Both the position numbers and the translations under genes were made by a program. The notes under the pieces were generated by a model, which worked only from the letters and a program-made list of their open reading frames with translations, was not told the DNA's origin and made no database searches. Shown here piece after piece: positions 1 to 8,777 of a stretch of 64,000 nt of DNA. This DNA comes from Salegentibacter echinorum. Lineage in GTDB: Bacteria > Bacteroidota > Bacteroidia > Flavobacteriales > Flavobacteriaceae. Each line of letters starts with the position of its first letter. Position 1 is the first letter of the stretch. The stretch is from contig NZ_FQVT01000010.1 in NCBI RefSeq assembly GCF_900129445.1, positions 1-64,000 of the forward strand. Reading direction: 5' to 3'.

Positions 1-281
1 TCAAAGATGACTTCTCTAGTCTTAATTCTAAATTATTTGTATCGCTTTTCTCTCGAAAAACGTACGCGCTGTCAATTCAATAAATCAATGAACTTCAAAA
101 GCCCCACCTAGCCTCCCCAAAGGGGAGGAACCAACTCCTTAATCATTCCCCTTTCGGGGGAACAGGAAGGGGGCTTCCTATCTTGTAAAAAACAAAGGAG
201 TCGAACCTTTCTTATATAACGCCCCGTCCGGCGGTTTCTTTTTCAATATTTCTGGGAACTTGTTTTGCTGTGAAAGCGGCT
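1..281 (-). other. Probable leader of a leftward stable-RNA transcript; no gene seen
   Basis: No credible coding frame is present. Three promoters at 282-606 point leftward into this stretch, so it is most likely the leader of an rRNA or tRNA operon lying left of the window. It contains a GC-run repeat at about 95-178 and an isolated T-arm-like hairpin near 200-217 without the rest of a tRNA. The identity of the downstream RNA is inference, because it lies outside the window. Confidence 0.4.
95..178. repeat. GC-run dispersed repeat, copy 1
   Basis: Runs of C and G (CCTCCCC, GGGGAGG, CCCCTTTCGGGGG, GGGGGCTT) form nested stems closed by an outer pair between the first AGCCCC and the final GGGGGCTT. 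Related runs occur at 16339-16392, 16913-16948 and 25964-26000, all in non-coding DNA. It looks like a small dispersed palindromic element; its origin is unknown. Confidence 0.5.
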
Positions 282-314
282 GCAAATATACGTCGCTTTG
301 TTTTTACCAGCCAA
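282..314 (-). promoter_or_regulatory. Stable-RNA-type promoter P1, leftward
   Basis: On the minus strand the -7 box TATATTTG is preceded by TTG with a 21 base spacer, matching the Bacteroidota sigma consensus TTG-N(17-23)-TAnnTTTG. The box is followed at once by the GC-rich stretch CAGCCGC, shared with the other tandem promoters here. It is the promoter closest to the window's left edge. Confidence 0.65.
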
Positions 315-395
315 ACTTTTTAAAGGTTTTTTTAAAATTTTATTTTCGCTAAAACCAAACCTTAAAAGAACGTCGCAATTATTATTTTTGCGGGT

Positions 396-426
396 GCAAA
401 TATACAACTCTTTTTTAATGTGGCAA
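396..426 (-). promoter_or_regulatory. Stable-RNA-type promoter P2, leftward
   Basis: Minus-strand TTG-N19-TATATTTG followed by CACCCGC. It is the second of three similar promoters in the same orientation, lying 114 bases upstream of P1. Tandem strong promoters of this kind are typical of rRNA operons. Confidence 0.65.
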
Positions 427-575
427 GCAAAAAATAAATTATTTTTTTACTGAGCGTTATTTGATAAAAATTACGCTGTATCTTTAAATACACACGCTAT
501 CAAAAGCCTTAATACAATCCCCAATATGCAATGAACTTTGCCAAGCTAAGCTATTCGCTGTCCTGCTAAGCGGGG

Positions 576-606
576 GCAAATATACACCCGTTTTTTGAGT
601 GGGCAA
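576..606 (-). promoter_or_regulatory. Stable-RNA-type promoter P3, leftward
   Basis: Minus-strand TTG-N19-TATATTTG followed by CCCCCGC. It is the most upstream of the three tandem promoters and lies about 100 bases from the stop codon of the DUF4294 gene, which is transcribed in the same direction. Confidence 0.65.
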
Positions 607-703
607 GCGTTCTATGAAATTAATTTAAAAAAATCTTAAACAGCAAACTTAAAAGACTTCAAATTAGCGGGTTGGGATTGAAAAAAAATTAAAGGAGAAA
701 GAA

Positions 704-1387
704 TCAATTGACACTGCTTCTTGTTTCACTCCATTTATCGGTTAATTCCACATACTCAAAATCTAAAGCAGTAGCCTGTGGTTCCAAAAGATTATTCATA
801 AAAGAACGCTGCAAAATATCTTCAATCAAAAAGTCTTCATGATTGTTCTTAGGATCATACTCTTCCTTTAAAGATATTTCAAATAGACTTGCCGTGGTAT
901 TGTACCAGAATGCCCGCCAACCGCTTTTTAAATTTTTAATTAGGTTAAAAGTAGTTGTGCCCGTTTGCCTATGCACCAACTTTACCAGAATTTGACCTTC
1001 GGTGTGGGTAAGCTTTTTTAATTCCGCAGAAAACTCATCCTCTATATATTTTTGAACTATCCTCGTATAAGATCGTCGTTTCGATTTAGATTCTATTGCT
1101 TCCAATCTACTATTTAATTCTACTAATCTTTCTGAAGCCAGTTTAGCATAGGGATACACCTTTCTCGTTTTTCTTCTTAATATAAGGTAACGCCTTCTTT
1201 CAGCAAGACTATTAAATCGTAACTTTTTTAAAATAACTACTTCTTTAAGGTCAATACTTTCCCTGGGTACAGTATCTCCGGCTATAATCATATATTTTTT
1301 CTGTAGAGTATCCTGCACCTGCAAGCTGTCTTGCGCGAAAAGCGTAGAAAAAGCAAAGAATAATATGACAAAAAGTATCCTGGGCAT
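704..1387 (-). CDS. DUF4294 domain-containing exported protein
   Basis: A 227-residue protein with an N-terminal signal peptide of about 18 residues ending in FAQ, so it is probably secreted or periplasmic. The core matches the Flavobacteriia family DUF4294: a basic stretch ERRRYLILRRKTRKVYPYAK at residues 64-83 and a conserved GWRAFWYNTTA segment near residue 155. The function is unknown. It is monocistronic, divergent from the M42 peptidase gene, and its stop codon lies about 100 bases upstream of the tandem stable-RNA promoters, so read-through into that leader is possible. Confidence 0.85.
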   Translation of the reverse strand: MPRILFVILFFAFSTLFAQDSLQVQDTLQKKYMIIAGDTVPRESIDLKEVVILKKLRFNSLAERRRYLILRRKTRKVYPYAKLASERLVELNSRLEAIESKSKRRSYTRIVQKYIEDEFSAELKKLTHTEGQILVKLVHRQTGTTTFNLIKNLKSGWRAFWYNTTASLFEISLKEEYDPKNNHEDFLIEDILQRSFMNNLLEPQATALDFEYVELTDKWSETRSSVN

Positions 1388-1446
1388 GAACCAAATATTT
1401 TGTTTGCTGTTGTACTAAAACCATTCCAAAATTAATGATTATTGCG

Positions 1447-1476
1447 TTGTGGACCGTTTAATTCTTATTAAATTCG
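1447..1476 (+). promoter_or_regulatory. Promoter candidate for the M42 peptidase gene
   Basis: TTG-N19-TAAATTCG, one mismatch from the TAnnTTTG box, ends 15 bases before the ATG at 1492. Spacing and position fit the Bacteroidota promoter model. Confidence 0.35.
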
Positions 1477-1491
1477 TGAAAAATAAAAACT

Positions 1492-2580
1492 ATGAGTACA
1501 GACAGCATAATAGATAAAAAAGCTTTAGAATTTCTAGAAAAATACCTTAATAATGCATCACCCACAGGATATGAGTCTGAAGGACAAAAACTATGGATGG
1601 ATTATCTAAAGCCTTATGTAGATGAGTTTTTTACAGACCCTTATGGTACAGCCGTAGGAGTAATTAATCCTGAAGCCGAATATAAAGTTGTCATAGAAGG
1701 ACATGCTGATGAAATCTCCTGGTATGTAAATTACATCACCGATGACGGGTTTATCTATGTAGTTAGAAATGGGGGTAGCGACCACCAAATTGCAGCTTCC
1801 AAACGCGTAAATATCCATACCAAAAAAGGCATTGTAAAAGGTGTTTTTGGATGGCCGGCCATTCATACCCGCGATAAAGACAGCGAACAATCCCCTAAGA
1901 TAGACAACATTTGTATAGACGTGGGATGTAGCACCAAAGATGAAGTAGAAGAATTGGGCGTTCACGTAGGTTGCGTAATCACCTATCCCGATGAGTTCTT
2001 TATATTAAATGACAATAAGTTTGTTTGCCGGGCATTAGATAACCGAATGGGTGGCTTTATGATTGCGCAAGTAGCGAAATTATTAAAAGAGAACAAAAAG
2101 GAATTGCCTTTTGGTTTGTATATCACCAATTCGGTGCAGGAAGAGATTGGGCTTCGCGGTGCAGAAATGATTACACATCATATTAAACCAAATGTGGCGA
2201 TAGTGACCGATGTAACTCACGATACGAATACCCCCATGATTAACAAGAAAAAAACCGGGGACACTAAAATTGGTCACGGGCCGGTAATTGCTTATGCGCC
2301 CGCAGTACAAAATAAATTAAGGGAATTGCTTACCGATACAGCTACCGAGAAAGAAATTCCGTTTCAAAGAGCCGCAAACTCCAGGTTTACCGGTACCGAT
2401 ACCGATGCTTTTGCCTACAGCAATGGCGGGGTTCCTTCCGCATTAATCTCACTTCCTTTAAGATATATGCACACCACGGTAGAAATGGTGCATAAAACAG
2501 ATGTAGAAAATGTGATCAAACTAATATACGAAAGCATCTTAAAAATTAAAGACGGCGATAAGTTTAGCTATTTCGAATAA
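1492..2580 (+). CDS. M42 family metallopeptidase (aminopeptidase)
   Basis: A 362-residue cytoplasmic di-metal aminopeptidase of the M42 (TET/glutamyl aminopeptidase) family. Expected metal and catalytic sites are visible: GHADEISW near residue 70, DNRMGG near 183, the catalytic pair QEEIGLRG near 215, VTDVTHD near 238, and the late YMHTTVEMVH histidine near 325. These enzymes form dodecameric complexes that trim N-terminal residues from peptides made by other proteases. It has no signal peptide. A rho-independent terminator follows, so the gene is probably monocistronic. Confidence 0.9.
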   Translation: MSTDSIIDKKALEFLEKYLNNASPTGYESEGQKLWMDYLKPYVDEFFTDPYGTAVGVINPEAEYKVVIEGHADEISWYVNYITDDGFIYVVRNGGSDHQIAASKRVNIHTKKGIVKGVFGWPAIHTRDKDSEQSPKIDNICIDVGCSTKDEVEELGVHVGCVITYPDEFFILNDNKFVCRALDNRMGGFMIAQVAKLLKENKKELPFGLYITNSVQEEIGLRGAEMITHHIKPNVAIVTDVTHDTNTPMINKKKTGDTKIGHGPVIAYAPAVQNKLRELLTDTATEKEIPFQRAANSRFTGTDTDAFAYSNGGVPSALISLPLRYMHTTVEMVHKTDVENVIKLIYESILKIKDGDKFSYFE

Positions 2581-2607
2581 TTTTTTAGTTTAATTCTGAA
2601 TAAACTC

Positions 2608-2642
2608 AAACCCTTTTAACATTCAGGAAAGGGTTTTTTCTT
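2608..2642 (+). terminator. Terminator of the M42 peptidase gene
   Basis: A 9 bp stem AAACCCTTT/AAAGGGTTT with an 11-base loop is followed by a T run. It sits 28 bases after the stop codon. Confidence 0.75.
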
Positions 2643-2824
2643 TTATAGAAATATTCAATATTTAATTATAAAGTAAACCGGCATTCTTAATACATCCTGG
2701 CAATAATGGTTTAAATATCGCTAATGGAGTCTAATTTCAGGAATATTACGAGTTACTTAGCTATACTTTCACAAATGTTTATTATTCTGGTTTTTTATTT
2801 CAGCTTATATTTATAAAAAAAGAA

Positions 2825-3901
2825 ATGACTATTTCTCCGGAAGAGATTGAATCCCTAATATCAGATCCTTATGAAGCGGTCGCTTTTGCCAGGCTAACTT
2901 ATGTTTCCGAAGAGCACCTTTCTATTGAACGAAAAAAGAGAGGACGGGGATTCTCATATTTGCAAAAAGGAGAGCGCCTGGAAGATAAGAAAACCATAGC
3001 TCGTATTAAAGAATTAGTAATTCCTCCAGCCTGGCAGGATGTTAAGATTAGTCATCTTGAGAAAGGACACCTTCAGGTAGTGGGACGGGATGAGAAAAAC
3101 AGAAAACAATATATATACCATCCTACCTGGAGCAAATTAAGAAATGAAACTAAGTTTTTTAAAATGGCTGCTTTTGGTGAAAATCTACCCAAAATAAGAA
3201 AACAAGTAGATAAGGACCTTGACCTACCAGAGATGAGTCAAAGAAAAGTTTTAGCGCTTATTCTTAGGCTTATGGAAGAAACACATATTAGAATTGGTAA
3301 TGAATATTATGCAAAGAAGAATAAAACCTACGGACTTTCTACTTTTAGGAGTCGGCACGTAAAAACCCATAAAAATCGCATAAAATTTGAGTTTATTGGC
3401 AAAAAAGGGAAAGAGCACTCGGTAACCGTAAAGAATAAAAAGTTAATCAAACTAATTAACCAGTGTGAAGAAATTCCCGGCTGGGAGCTCTTTAAATTCT
3501 TTGATGAAAACGGTGAAAAACGAAGCATAGACAGCGGAATGATCAATGAGTACATCCACGAACTAACCGGTGATCTATTTTCAGCTAAAGATTTTAGAAC
3601 CTGGAGCGCCACTAAAATTTTCTTTGAGACCTTAAGAGAATTAGGATATATCGAAGAAGAAAAACAAAATAAAAAAAACCTGCTAAAAGCCTTCGACGCA
3701 TCTGCCGAAGGTTTGGGCAATACCCGGGCGGTATGTCGCAGCTATTACGTGCATCCAAAGATTATCAATTCCTACGAATCTGGAGAAATAGAGCCCTATT
3801 TTGATAAGGTTAAGGAAGAAACAACTCAAAATTATGTAGCGCTCTCTGAAACTGAAAAAGTGATTCTCGAAATGATTAAAGATTACGAAGTAATTCTGTA
3901 A
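2825..3901 (+). CDS. DNA topoisomerase IB (poxvirus/eukaryote-like)
   Basis: A 358-residue type IB topoisomerase, which relaxes supercoils through a 3'-phosphotyrosine intermediate without ATP. The N-terminal domain includes KGHLQVVGRDEKNRKQYIYH at about residues 79-98. The catalytic domain holds RIGNEYYAKKNKTYGLSTFR near residue 157, KDFRTWSATK near 258 and the C-terminal GNTRAVCRSYYVHP region with the candidate active tyrosine near 308. The compact length is normal for bacterial members. It lies upstream of the DUF294 gene with a 32-base gap. Type IB enzymes are sporadic in bacteria but frequent in Flavobacteriia. Confidence 0.92.
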   Translation: MTISPEEIESLISDPYEAVAFARLTYVSEEHLSIERKKRGRGFSYLQKGERLEDKKTIARIKELVIPPAWQDVKISHLEKGHLQVVGRDEKNRKQYIYHPTWSKLRNETKFFKMAAFGENLPKIRKQVDKDLDLPEMSQRKVLALILRLMEETHIRIGNEYYAKKNKTYGLSTFRSRHVKTHKNRIKFEFIGKKGKEHSVTVKNKKLIKLINQCEEIPGWELFKFFDENGEKRSIDSGMINEYIHELTGDLFSAKDFRTWSATKIFFETLRELGYIEEEKQNKKNLLKAFDASAEGLGNTRAVCRSYYVHPKIINSYESGEIEPYFDKVKEETTQNYVALSETEKVILEMIKDYEVIL

Positions 3902-3933
3902 ATTGCAGTTATAAATTTAGTCAAATTAGTGCT

Positions 3934-5862
3934 GTGATGAATACCATAGCTTCCCGTATCGCCGATTTTTTAAAGGATTTTCCACCCTTTAAATTTTTAG
4001 AGAAAGAGCAGCTACTAAGCATTTCTGGCCAGGTAAAAGTTTTATACCTGGAAAAAGGTAAAATGTTTTTTTCTGAAGGTGAAAAAGGCCATCAACATTT
4101 TTATGTAGTCAATAAAGGAGCTATTTCTTTAGAGCGAAAGCATAATGGCGAGCTGGAGACTATAGATAAATGCGATGAAGGGGATATTTTTGGTCTTCGG
4201 CCGCTTTTTGCCAAAGAGAATTACCTCATCAACGCTATCGCCGAAGAAGAAAGTATAGTTTATGCCATTCCTATTGAAAAATTCAAGCCTCTTTCTGAAG
4301 AAAACAAAGAAGTAGGTAATTTCCTTATTCAGAGCTTTGCTTCCAACACCCGGAATCCCTACTCTGAAGCGCATAAAGGTAAACTTGTTTCAGATCACGG
4401 GGCCGAAGAACATAAATATCAATCTAACTCTAATCTTTTTGAACTCCAGCCGGCACCAATTACCAGAAAAGTGGTATTGGTTTCACCAGATACTACAATT
4501 AGACAGGCAGCACAATTGATGAGCGAAAAAAGATTGGGCTCGGTGCTGGTTGCCGAGAAAGGTATTCCAAAAGGAATAATTACCGACGAGGATTTTCGGG
4601 AAATGATTGCTTCGGGAGAATTTGAGAGCGAAACCACCGTTGCGAAGATCATGGCTTCCCCGGTAGTTTGTTATCCGCGGGGTTTAAGCATTGCCCAGGC
4701 GCAGCTTAGCATGATGAAACATCATATTAACCATATTTGTATTACCGAAGATGGCACGCCAAATACCAAAGTAACCGGCATTCTTTCTGAACATGATATT
4801 ATGGTTTCTGAAGCGCACAATCCTTCCATCTTAATGAAGGCTATACAGCGTAGTAAAAGCACTAATGAACTAAAGAAAATTAGGCATAAGATCACTTTAC
4901 TGCTACGAGGTTTTATAAGTTCCAATATCCCCTTAACGCATATTTCAAAAATTATTTTTGAATTAAACGATGCCACCATCAAAAGAATTATTGAGCGTTG
5001 TATCAAAAAACTTGGTACTCCCCCACCCTGTGATTTTGCCTGGGTTTCGTTGGGCAGCCAGGGCCGGAAGGAACAATTGTTACAAACCGATCAGGATAAC
5101 GCGATTATTTTTGAAGATGTTTCCGCAGAAAAACTGGAAGAAGCGAGAGCTTACTTTTTAGAACTCGCTAAAAAAGTAAATAAGCGCTTGCGGATAATTG
5201 GCTATGAATACTGTCCTGCCGAAATGATGGCCAAAAACCCCAAATATTGTCTTAGTCTAACGGAATGGAAAAAACAATTTAGCGATTGGATCGTGAATCC
5301 CGGCAACGACGAGATTCTGCTTTGTTCTATTTTTTTCGATTTTGATATTAGCTACGGAAATATAAAACTTACCAACGCCCTGGCCGATCATATTTTCGAA
5401 CTTACCCGCGATAATCGTAAATTTTTTGCGGTAATGGGTGCAACCACATTAAGAAACCCTTCACCGCTCGGTTTCTTTAGGCAATTTTTAGTAGAACAGG
5501 ACGGAGAAAACAAGGATTATTTTGACATAAAAAAACGTGGAATTACCCCAATTACAGATGCTGCGCGATTGCTTATTTTAAACCACCAGGTAAAAAACAT
5601 AAGCAATACTGCAGAGCGTTTTGAAAAACTAGCGCAGCTGGAGCCCAATAACAAAGAATTATTCCTGGCTTGCGCTTATGCGTCTAAAGTCTTAATTAAA
5701 TTAAGGACAAAACACGGTTTGAAAAATAGAAACAGCGGGCGTTTTATAGATCTTTCCAGCCTAAGCAAGGAAGAGCGCATTAAATTAAAACGCTGTTTTA
5801 AAAATATAAGGCAATTGCAGGAATTGATAAAGTTTAAATTTGAAGTAAGCCCCTACGTTTAA
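3934..5862 (+). CDS. cNMP-binding, CBS-pair and DUF294 nucleotidyltransferase-like protein
   Basis: A 642-residue cytoplasmic signalling protein. Domains in order: cyclic-nucleotide-binding fold at about 10-125, a CBS pair at about 170-300 (likely adenine-nucleotide sensor), a DUF294 nucleotidyltransferase-like domain with GSQGRKEQ and DQDNAII near 373-393, and a C-terminal DUF294 helical domain from about 495. The GS...D.D signature suggests nucleotidyl transfer, as in GlnD, but its substrate is unknown. The start may be GTG at 3934 or ATG at 3937. It overlaps the exonuclease gene by one base (TAATG), so the two are translationally coupled. Such pairs are often found next to acs, as here. 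Confidence 0.88.
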   Translation: MMNTIASRIADFLKDFPPFKFLEKEQLLSISGQVKVLYLEKGKMFFSEGEKGHQHFYVVNKGAISLERKHNGELETIDKCDEGDIFGLRPLFAKENYLINAIAEEESIVYAIPIEKFKPLSEENKEVGNFLIQSFASNTRNPYSEAHKGKLVSDHGAEEHKYQSNSNLFELQPAPITRKVVLVSPDTTIRQAAQLMSEKRLGSVLVAEKGIPKGIITDEDFREMIASGEFESETTVAKIMASPVVCYPRGLSIAQAQLSMMKHHINHICITEDGTPNTKVTGILSEHDIMVSEAHNPSILMKAIQRSKSTNELKKIRHKITLLLRGFISSNIPLTHISKIIFELNDATIKRIIERCIKKLGTPPPCDFAWVSLGSQGRKEQLLQTDQDNAIIFEDVSAEKLEEARAYFLELAKKVNKRLRIIGYEYCPAEMMAKNPKYCLSLTEWKKQFSDWIVNPGNDEILLCSIFFDFDISYGNIKLTNALADHIFELTRDNRKFFAVMGATTLRNPSPLGFFRQFLVEQDGENKDYFDIKKRGITPITDAARLLILNHQVKNISNTAERFEKLAQLEPNNKELFLACAYASKVLIKLRTKHGLKNRNSGRFIDLSSLSKEERIKLKRCFKNIRQLQELIKFKFEVSPYV

Positions 5863-6524
5863 TGTTTAGTATTTTTAGAAAAAAACCAGAAAAATATCCT
5901 GAATTTTGGCAAAAGTATGCAGCCAAATTCTCAGAGGCGCTGCCAGCAGAAATCAAAGACACCCGGTTTATTGCTTTTGACACCGAAACCACCGGCTTTA
6001 ATTTTATAAAAGACCGCATGTTATGTATTGGTGCCGTTGCAATTCACAACAATAGTATTGATGTTTCGCATAGCTTTGAAGAATATATCTCTCAAAACAC
6101 TTTTAATCCTGAAACCGTAAAAATTCACGGTATTATTCAGCACGAAAGGCTGGAAACACTTACGGAAGAAGAAGCGATAAAAGATTTTCTAAAATATATT
6201 GGAAATTCGGTCTTAGTTGCTCATCACGCAGGTTTTGATATAGGAATGGTAAACGCGGCTTTAGAACGGATAAATTTGCCTAATTTAAAAAATAAAGTTT
6301 TAGATACCTCAAATTTATATCGTCGCACCCGTATTCATTCTAATTTGATTAACCGTGACAAACATTATACTTTAGATGACCTGGCCGAAACTTATGATAT
6401 CGCGATAAAAGACAGGCATACTGCCGCCGGCGATGCATTTATCACCGCTATTGCTTTTTTAAAGATAATGGGAACTTTAAATAGCGACAAAAAGTTGAAT
6501 TTAAAAACGCTATTGAAATATTGA
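5862..6524 (+). CDS. 3'-5' exonuclease, DnaQ/PolC-type
   Basis: A 220-residue DEDDh exonuclease. Exo I is FDTETTG near residue 39, Exo II is HHAGFDIGM near 121, and Exo III is HTAAGDAF near 186, so all catalytic acids and the histidine are present. No polymerase or helicase domain is attached. It is coupled to the DUF294 protein by a one-base overlap and is convergent with acs. It resembles the epsilon proofreading subunit but, given its context, is probably a stand-alone accessory nuclease rather than the replicative one. Confidence 0.88.
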   Translation: MFSIFRKKPEKYPEFWQKYAAKFSEALPAEIKDTRFIAFDTETTGFNFIKDRMLCIGAVAIHNNSIDVSHSFEEYISQNTFNPETVKIHGIIQHERLETLTEEEAIKDFLKYIGNSVLVAHHAGFDIGMVNAALERINLPNLKNKVLDTSNLYRRTRIHSNLINRDKHYTLDDLAETYDIAIKDRHTAAGDAFITAIAFLKIMGTLNSDKKLNLKTLLKY

Positions 6525-6571
6525 CCAGTATCAGTTTTCAGTGGGCAGTTTCAGTTTGCAGTGAGCAGTAA

Positions 6572-6603
6572 GCAGTGAGCAATACTTGAACAATGCTCAC
6601 TGC
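6572..6603. terminator. Hairpin between convergent exonuclease and acs genes
   Basis: A perfect 10 bp stem GCAGTGAGCA/TGCTCACTGC with a 12-base loop, embedded in a tract of repeated words (CAGTGAGCAGT and variants) from about 6527. No clear T run follows, so the termination role rests on position between convergent genes. Confidence 0.45.
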
Positions 6604-6645
6604 GACTGCCTACTAAATTTACTTACTGTAAGCTTTTAAAAAAGT

Positions 6646-8550
6646 TTACAAAGCATCTTTCATAATTTCATCTACAATTTCAGGATTTAACAATGTTGAA
6701 GTATCGCCAAGATCTTCGGTTTGTTTGGAAGCGATTTTACGTAAAATCCTTCTCATAATTTTACCACTTCTTGTTTTTGGAAGTCCGCTAACAAACTGAA
6801 TTTTTTCCGGTTTAGCGATAGGCCCAACTTTTTCTGAAATTTGCTGGTGTATCTCTTTTCTAAGATTATCCTGGTTTCTGGATTCCCCGGCTTCTTTCAG
6901 GATCACGTAGGCATAGAGCGCGTTTCCTTTAACTTCATGAGGGAAACCAACAATAGCAGATTCTGCTACGGCGGGATGCTCATTAATAGCATCTTCAATA
7001 GGTGCAGTACCAAGGTTGTGACCAGAAACGATAATCACATCGTCCACCCTACCGGTAATCCTATAGTAGCCAACCTCATCTCTTAAGGCCCCATCACCGG
7101 TAAAATACATGTTTTTATAGGTAGAAAAATAGGTGTCTTTATAACGTTTATGATCGCGCCATACAGTTCTGGCAATAGAAGGCCAGGGAAATTTTATGCA
7201 CAATCTTCCATCAACCTGTTTATCCATGAGCTCATTTCCATTTTCATCCATGATAGCCGGTTGAATTCCCGGGAACGGTAATGTAGCATAGGTTGGGATT
7301 ACCGGGGTAACATAAGGAATTGGGGAAATCATAATTCCGCCAGTTTCCGTTTGCCACCAGGTATCTACTATAGGGCTTTTATTTCTTCCCACATTATCAT
7401 TATACCAGTGCCAGGCTTCCTCATTAATAGGTTCTCCTACCGAGCCTAAAACTTTAAGTGAAGAAAGGTCGTGCTTTTCTACAAGTTCCACATTCTTTTT
7501 GGCTAACGCCCTAATTGCAGTTGGCGCTGTGTAAAATTGATTTACTTTATGTTTATCTACCACTTCCCAAAACCTACCGGCGTCTGGATAAGAAGGAACC
7601 CCTTCAAACATTACGGTAGTGGCGCCGTTGGCAAGCGGCCCATATAGAATATAAGAATGTCCTGTGATCCAGCCAATATCGGCGGTACACCAATAGACAT
7701 CATCCTCTTTATACTGAAATACATTTTTAAAAGAATAGGCAGTATAAACCATATATCCCGCGGTGGTGTGTACCATGCCTTTAGGTTTCCCGGTAGAACC
7801 AGAAGTATATAAAATAAACAAGGGGTCTTCAGCATCCATGGTTTCTGCGGCGCATTCGTCTGATGCTTCTTCCAAAAGTGGCTCCAACCATTTATCGCGC
7901 TCCTGCATGTTAACATCGGCGCCGGTTCTTTTAGCTACGAGCACGGTTTCTACATCTGGACACTCTGTCATTGCTTTATCGACAATTCCTTTTAGATCTA
8001 TAGTTTTATTTCCGCGGAAAGAACCATCGGAGGTTATAACCATTTTACAATCGGCGTCGTTGGTTCGGCTGGCCAGAGCTTTAGACGAAAAGCCTGCAAA
8101 AACCACAGAATGAATAGCTCCAATTCTGGCGCAAGCTAACATCGCGTAAGCTAATTCTGGGATCATAGGAAGGTAAATACAAACCCTATCCCCTTTTTCT
8201 ATGCCTTGTGATTTTAAAACGTTAGCAAACTTATTAACTTTTTTATGCAATTCACCATATGAAATATGCTGCGCCTCTTCTTTGGGGTCATTAGGTTCCC
8301 AAATAATGGCAGTATTATCGGCCCTGTTAAAGAGAAAACGATCTATACAGTTTTCGGTAATATTGAGTTTAGCATTTTCAAACCATTTCACCTCCGGTTT
8401 ATCAAAATCCCAACTCAACACATTATCCCATTTTTTGCGCCAGGTAAAATGTTCTTCGGCTACTTCTTCCCAAAAATTTTCGGGCTCTCTAACCGATTTA
8501 CGATATACCTGAAAGTACTCCTCTAAATTCTTAATATGGTAATTACTCAT
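6646..8550 (-). CDS. acs: Acetyl-CoA synthetase
   Basis: A 634-residue AMP-forming acetate-CoA ligase that converts acetate, ATP and CoA to acetyl-CoA. It shows the adenylate-forming signature YTSGSTGKPKGMVHTT near residue 245, the acetate pocket region DTWWQTETGG near 395, and the C-terminal PKTRSGKIMRRILRK motif near 595, whose lysine is the acetylation-regulated catalytic residue in this family. The length is normal. It is monocistronic and convergent with the DUF294/exonuclease pair, which suggests a functional link to acetate metabolism. No acetate permease gene (actP) is seen nearby. Confidence 0.95.
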   Translation of the reverse strand: MSNYHIKNLEEYFQVYRKSVREPENFWEEVAEEHFTWRKKWDNVLSWDFDKPEVKWFENAKLNITENCIDRFLFNRADNTAIIWEPNDPKEEAQHISYGELHKKVNKFANVLKSQGIEKGDRVCIYLPMIPELAYAMLACARIGAIHSVVFAGFSSKALASRTNDADCKMVITSDGSFRGNKTIDLKGIVDKAMTECPDVETVLVAKRTGADVNMQERDKWLEPLLEEASDECAAETMDAEDPLFILYTSGSTGKPKGMVHTTAGYMVYTAYSFKNVFQYKEDDVYWCTADIGWITGHSYILYGPLANGATTVMFEGVPSYPDAGRFWEVVDKHKVNQFYTAPTAIRALAKKNVELVEKHDLSSLKVLGSVGEPINEEAWHWYNDNVGRNKSPIVDTWWQTETGGIMISPIPYVTPVIPTYATLPFPGIQPAIMDENGNELMDKQVDGRLCIKFPWPSIARTVWRDHKRYKDTYFSTYKNMYFTGDGALRDEVGYYRITGRVDDVIIVSGHNLGTAPIEDAINEHPAVAESAIVGFPHEVKGNALYAYVILKEAGESRNQDNLRKEIHQQISEKVGPIAKPEKIQFVSGLPKTRSGKIMRRILRKIASKQTEDLGDTSTLLNPEIVDEIMKDAL

Positions 8551-8720
8551 AACTTAAATAAATATTTTAGTGGCTAGTTTGATTAATAATTAAAAAATTG
8601 AAACATCTTCCCTGCAATTTAAAAAATACATTGGAATATAAAATATTCAGCCCCTATTAAAACAGCTCAATTTAAACTTTTGAGAAAAAACTAAGCGAAA
8701 TAGGTTTCTTATTCATTAAA

Positions 8721-8753
8721 AATAAAAAAACCGGACTAAAAGCTAATCCGGTT
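8721..8753 (-). terminator. Terminator of purC
   Basis: On the minus strand the stem AACCGGA/TCCGGTT is followed by an uninterrupted T run of about eight bases. It lies 25 bases behind the purC stop codon. Confidence 0.75.
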
Positions 8754-8777
8754 CTATTTTTCACAATAAGATAAAGG

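Noticed and set aside
190-275. T-arm-like hairpin suggesting a tRNA in the left leader
   Set aside because: AAAGG-TTCGACT-CCTTT folds, but no matching acceptor stem or anticodon arm can be built upstream.
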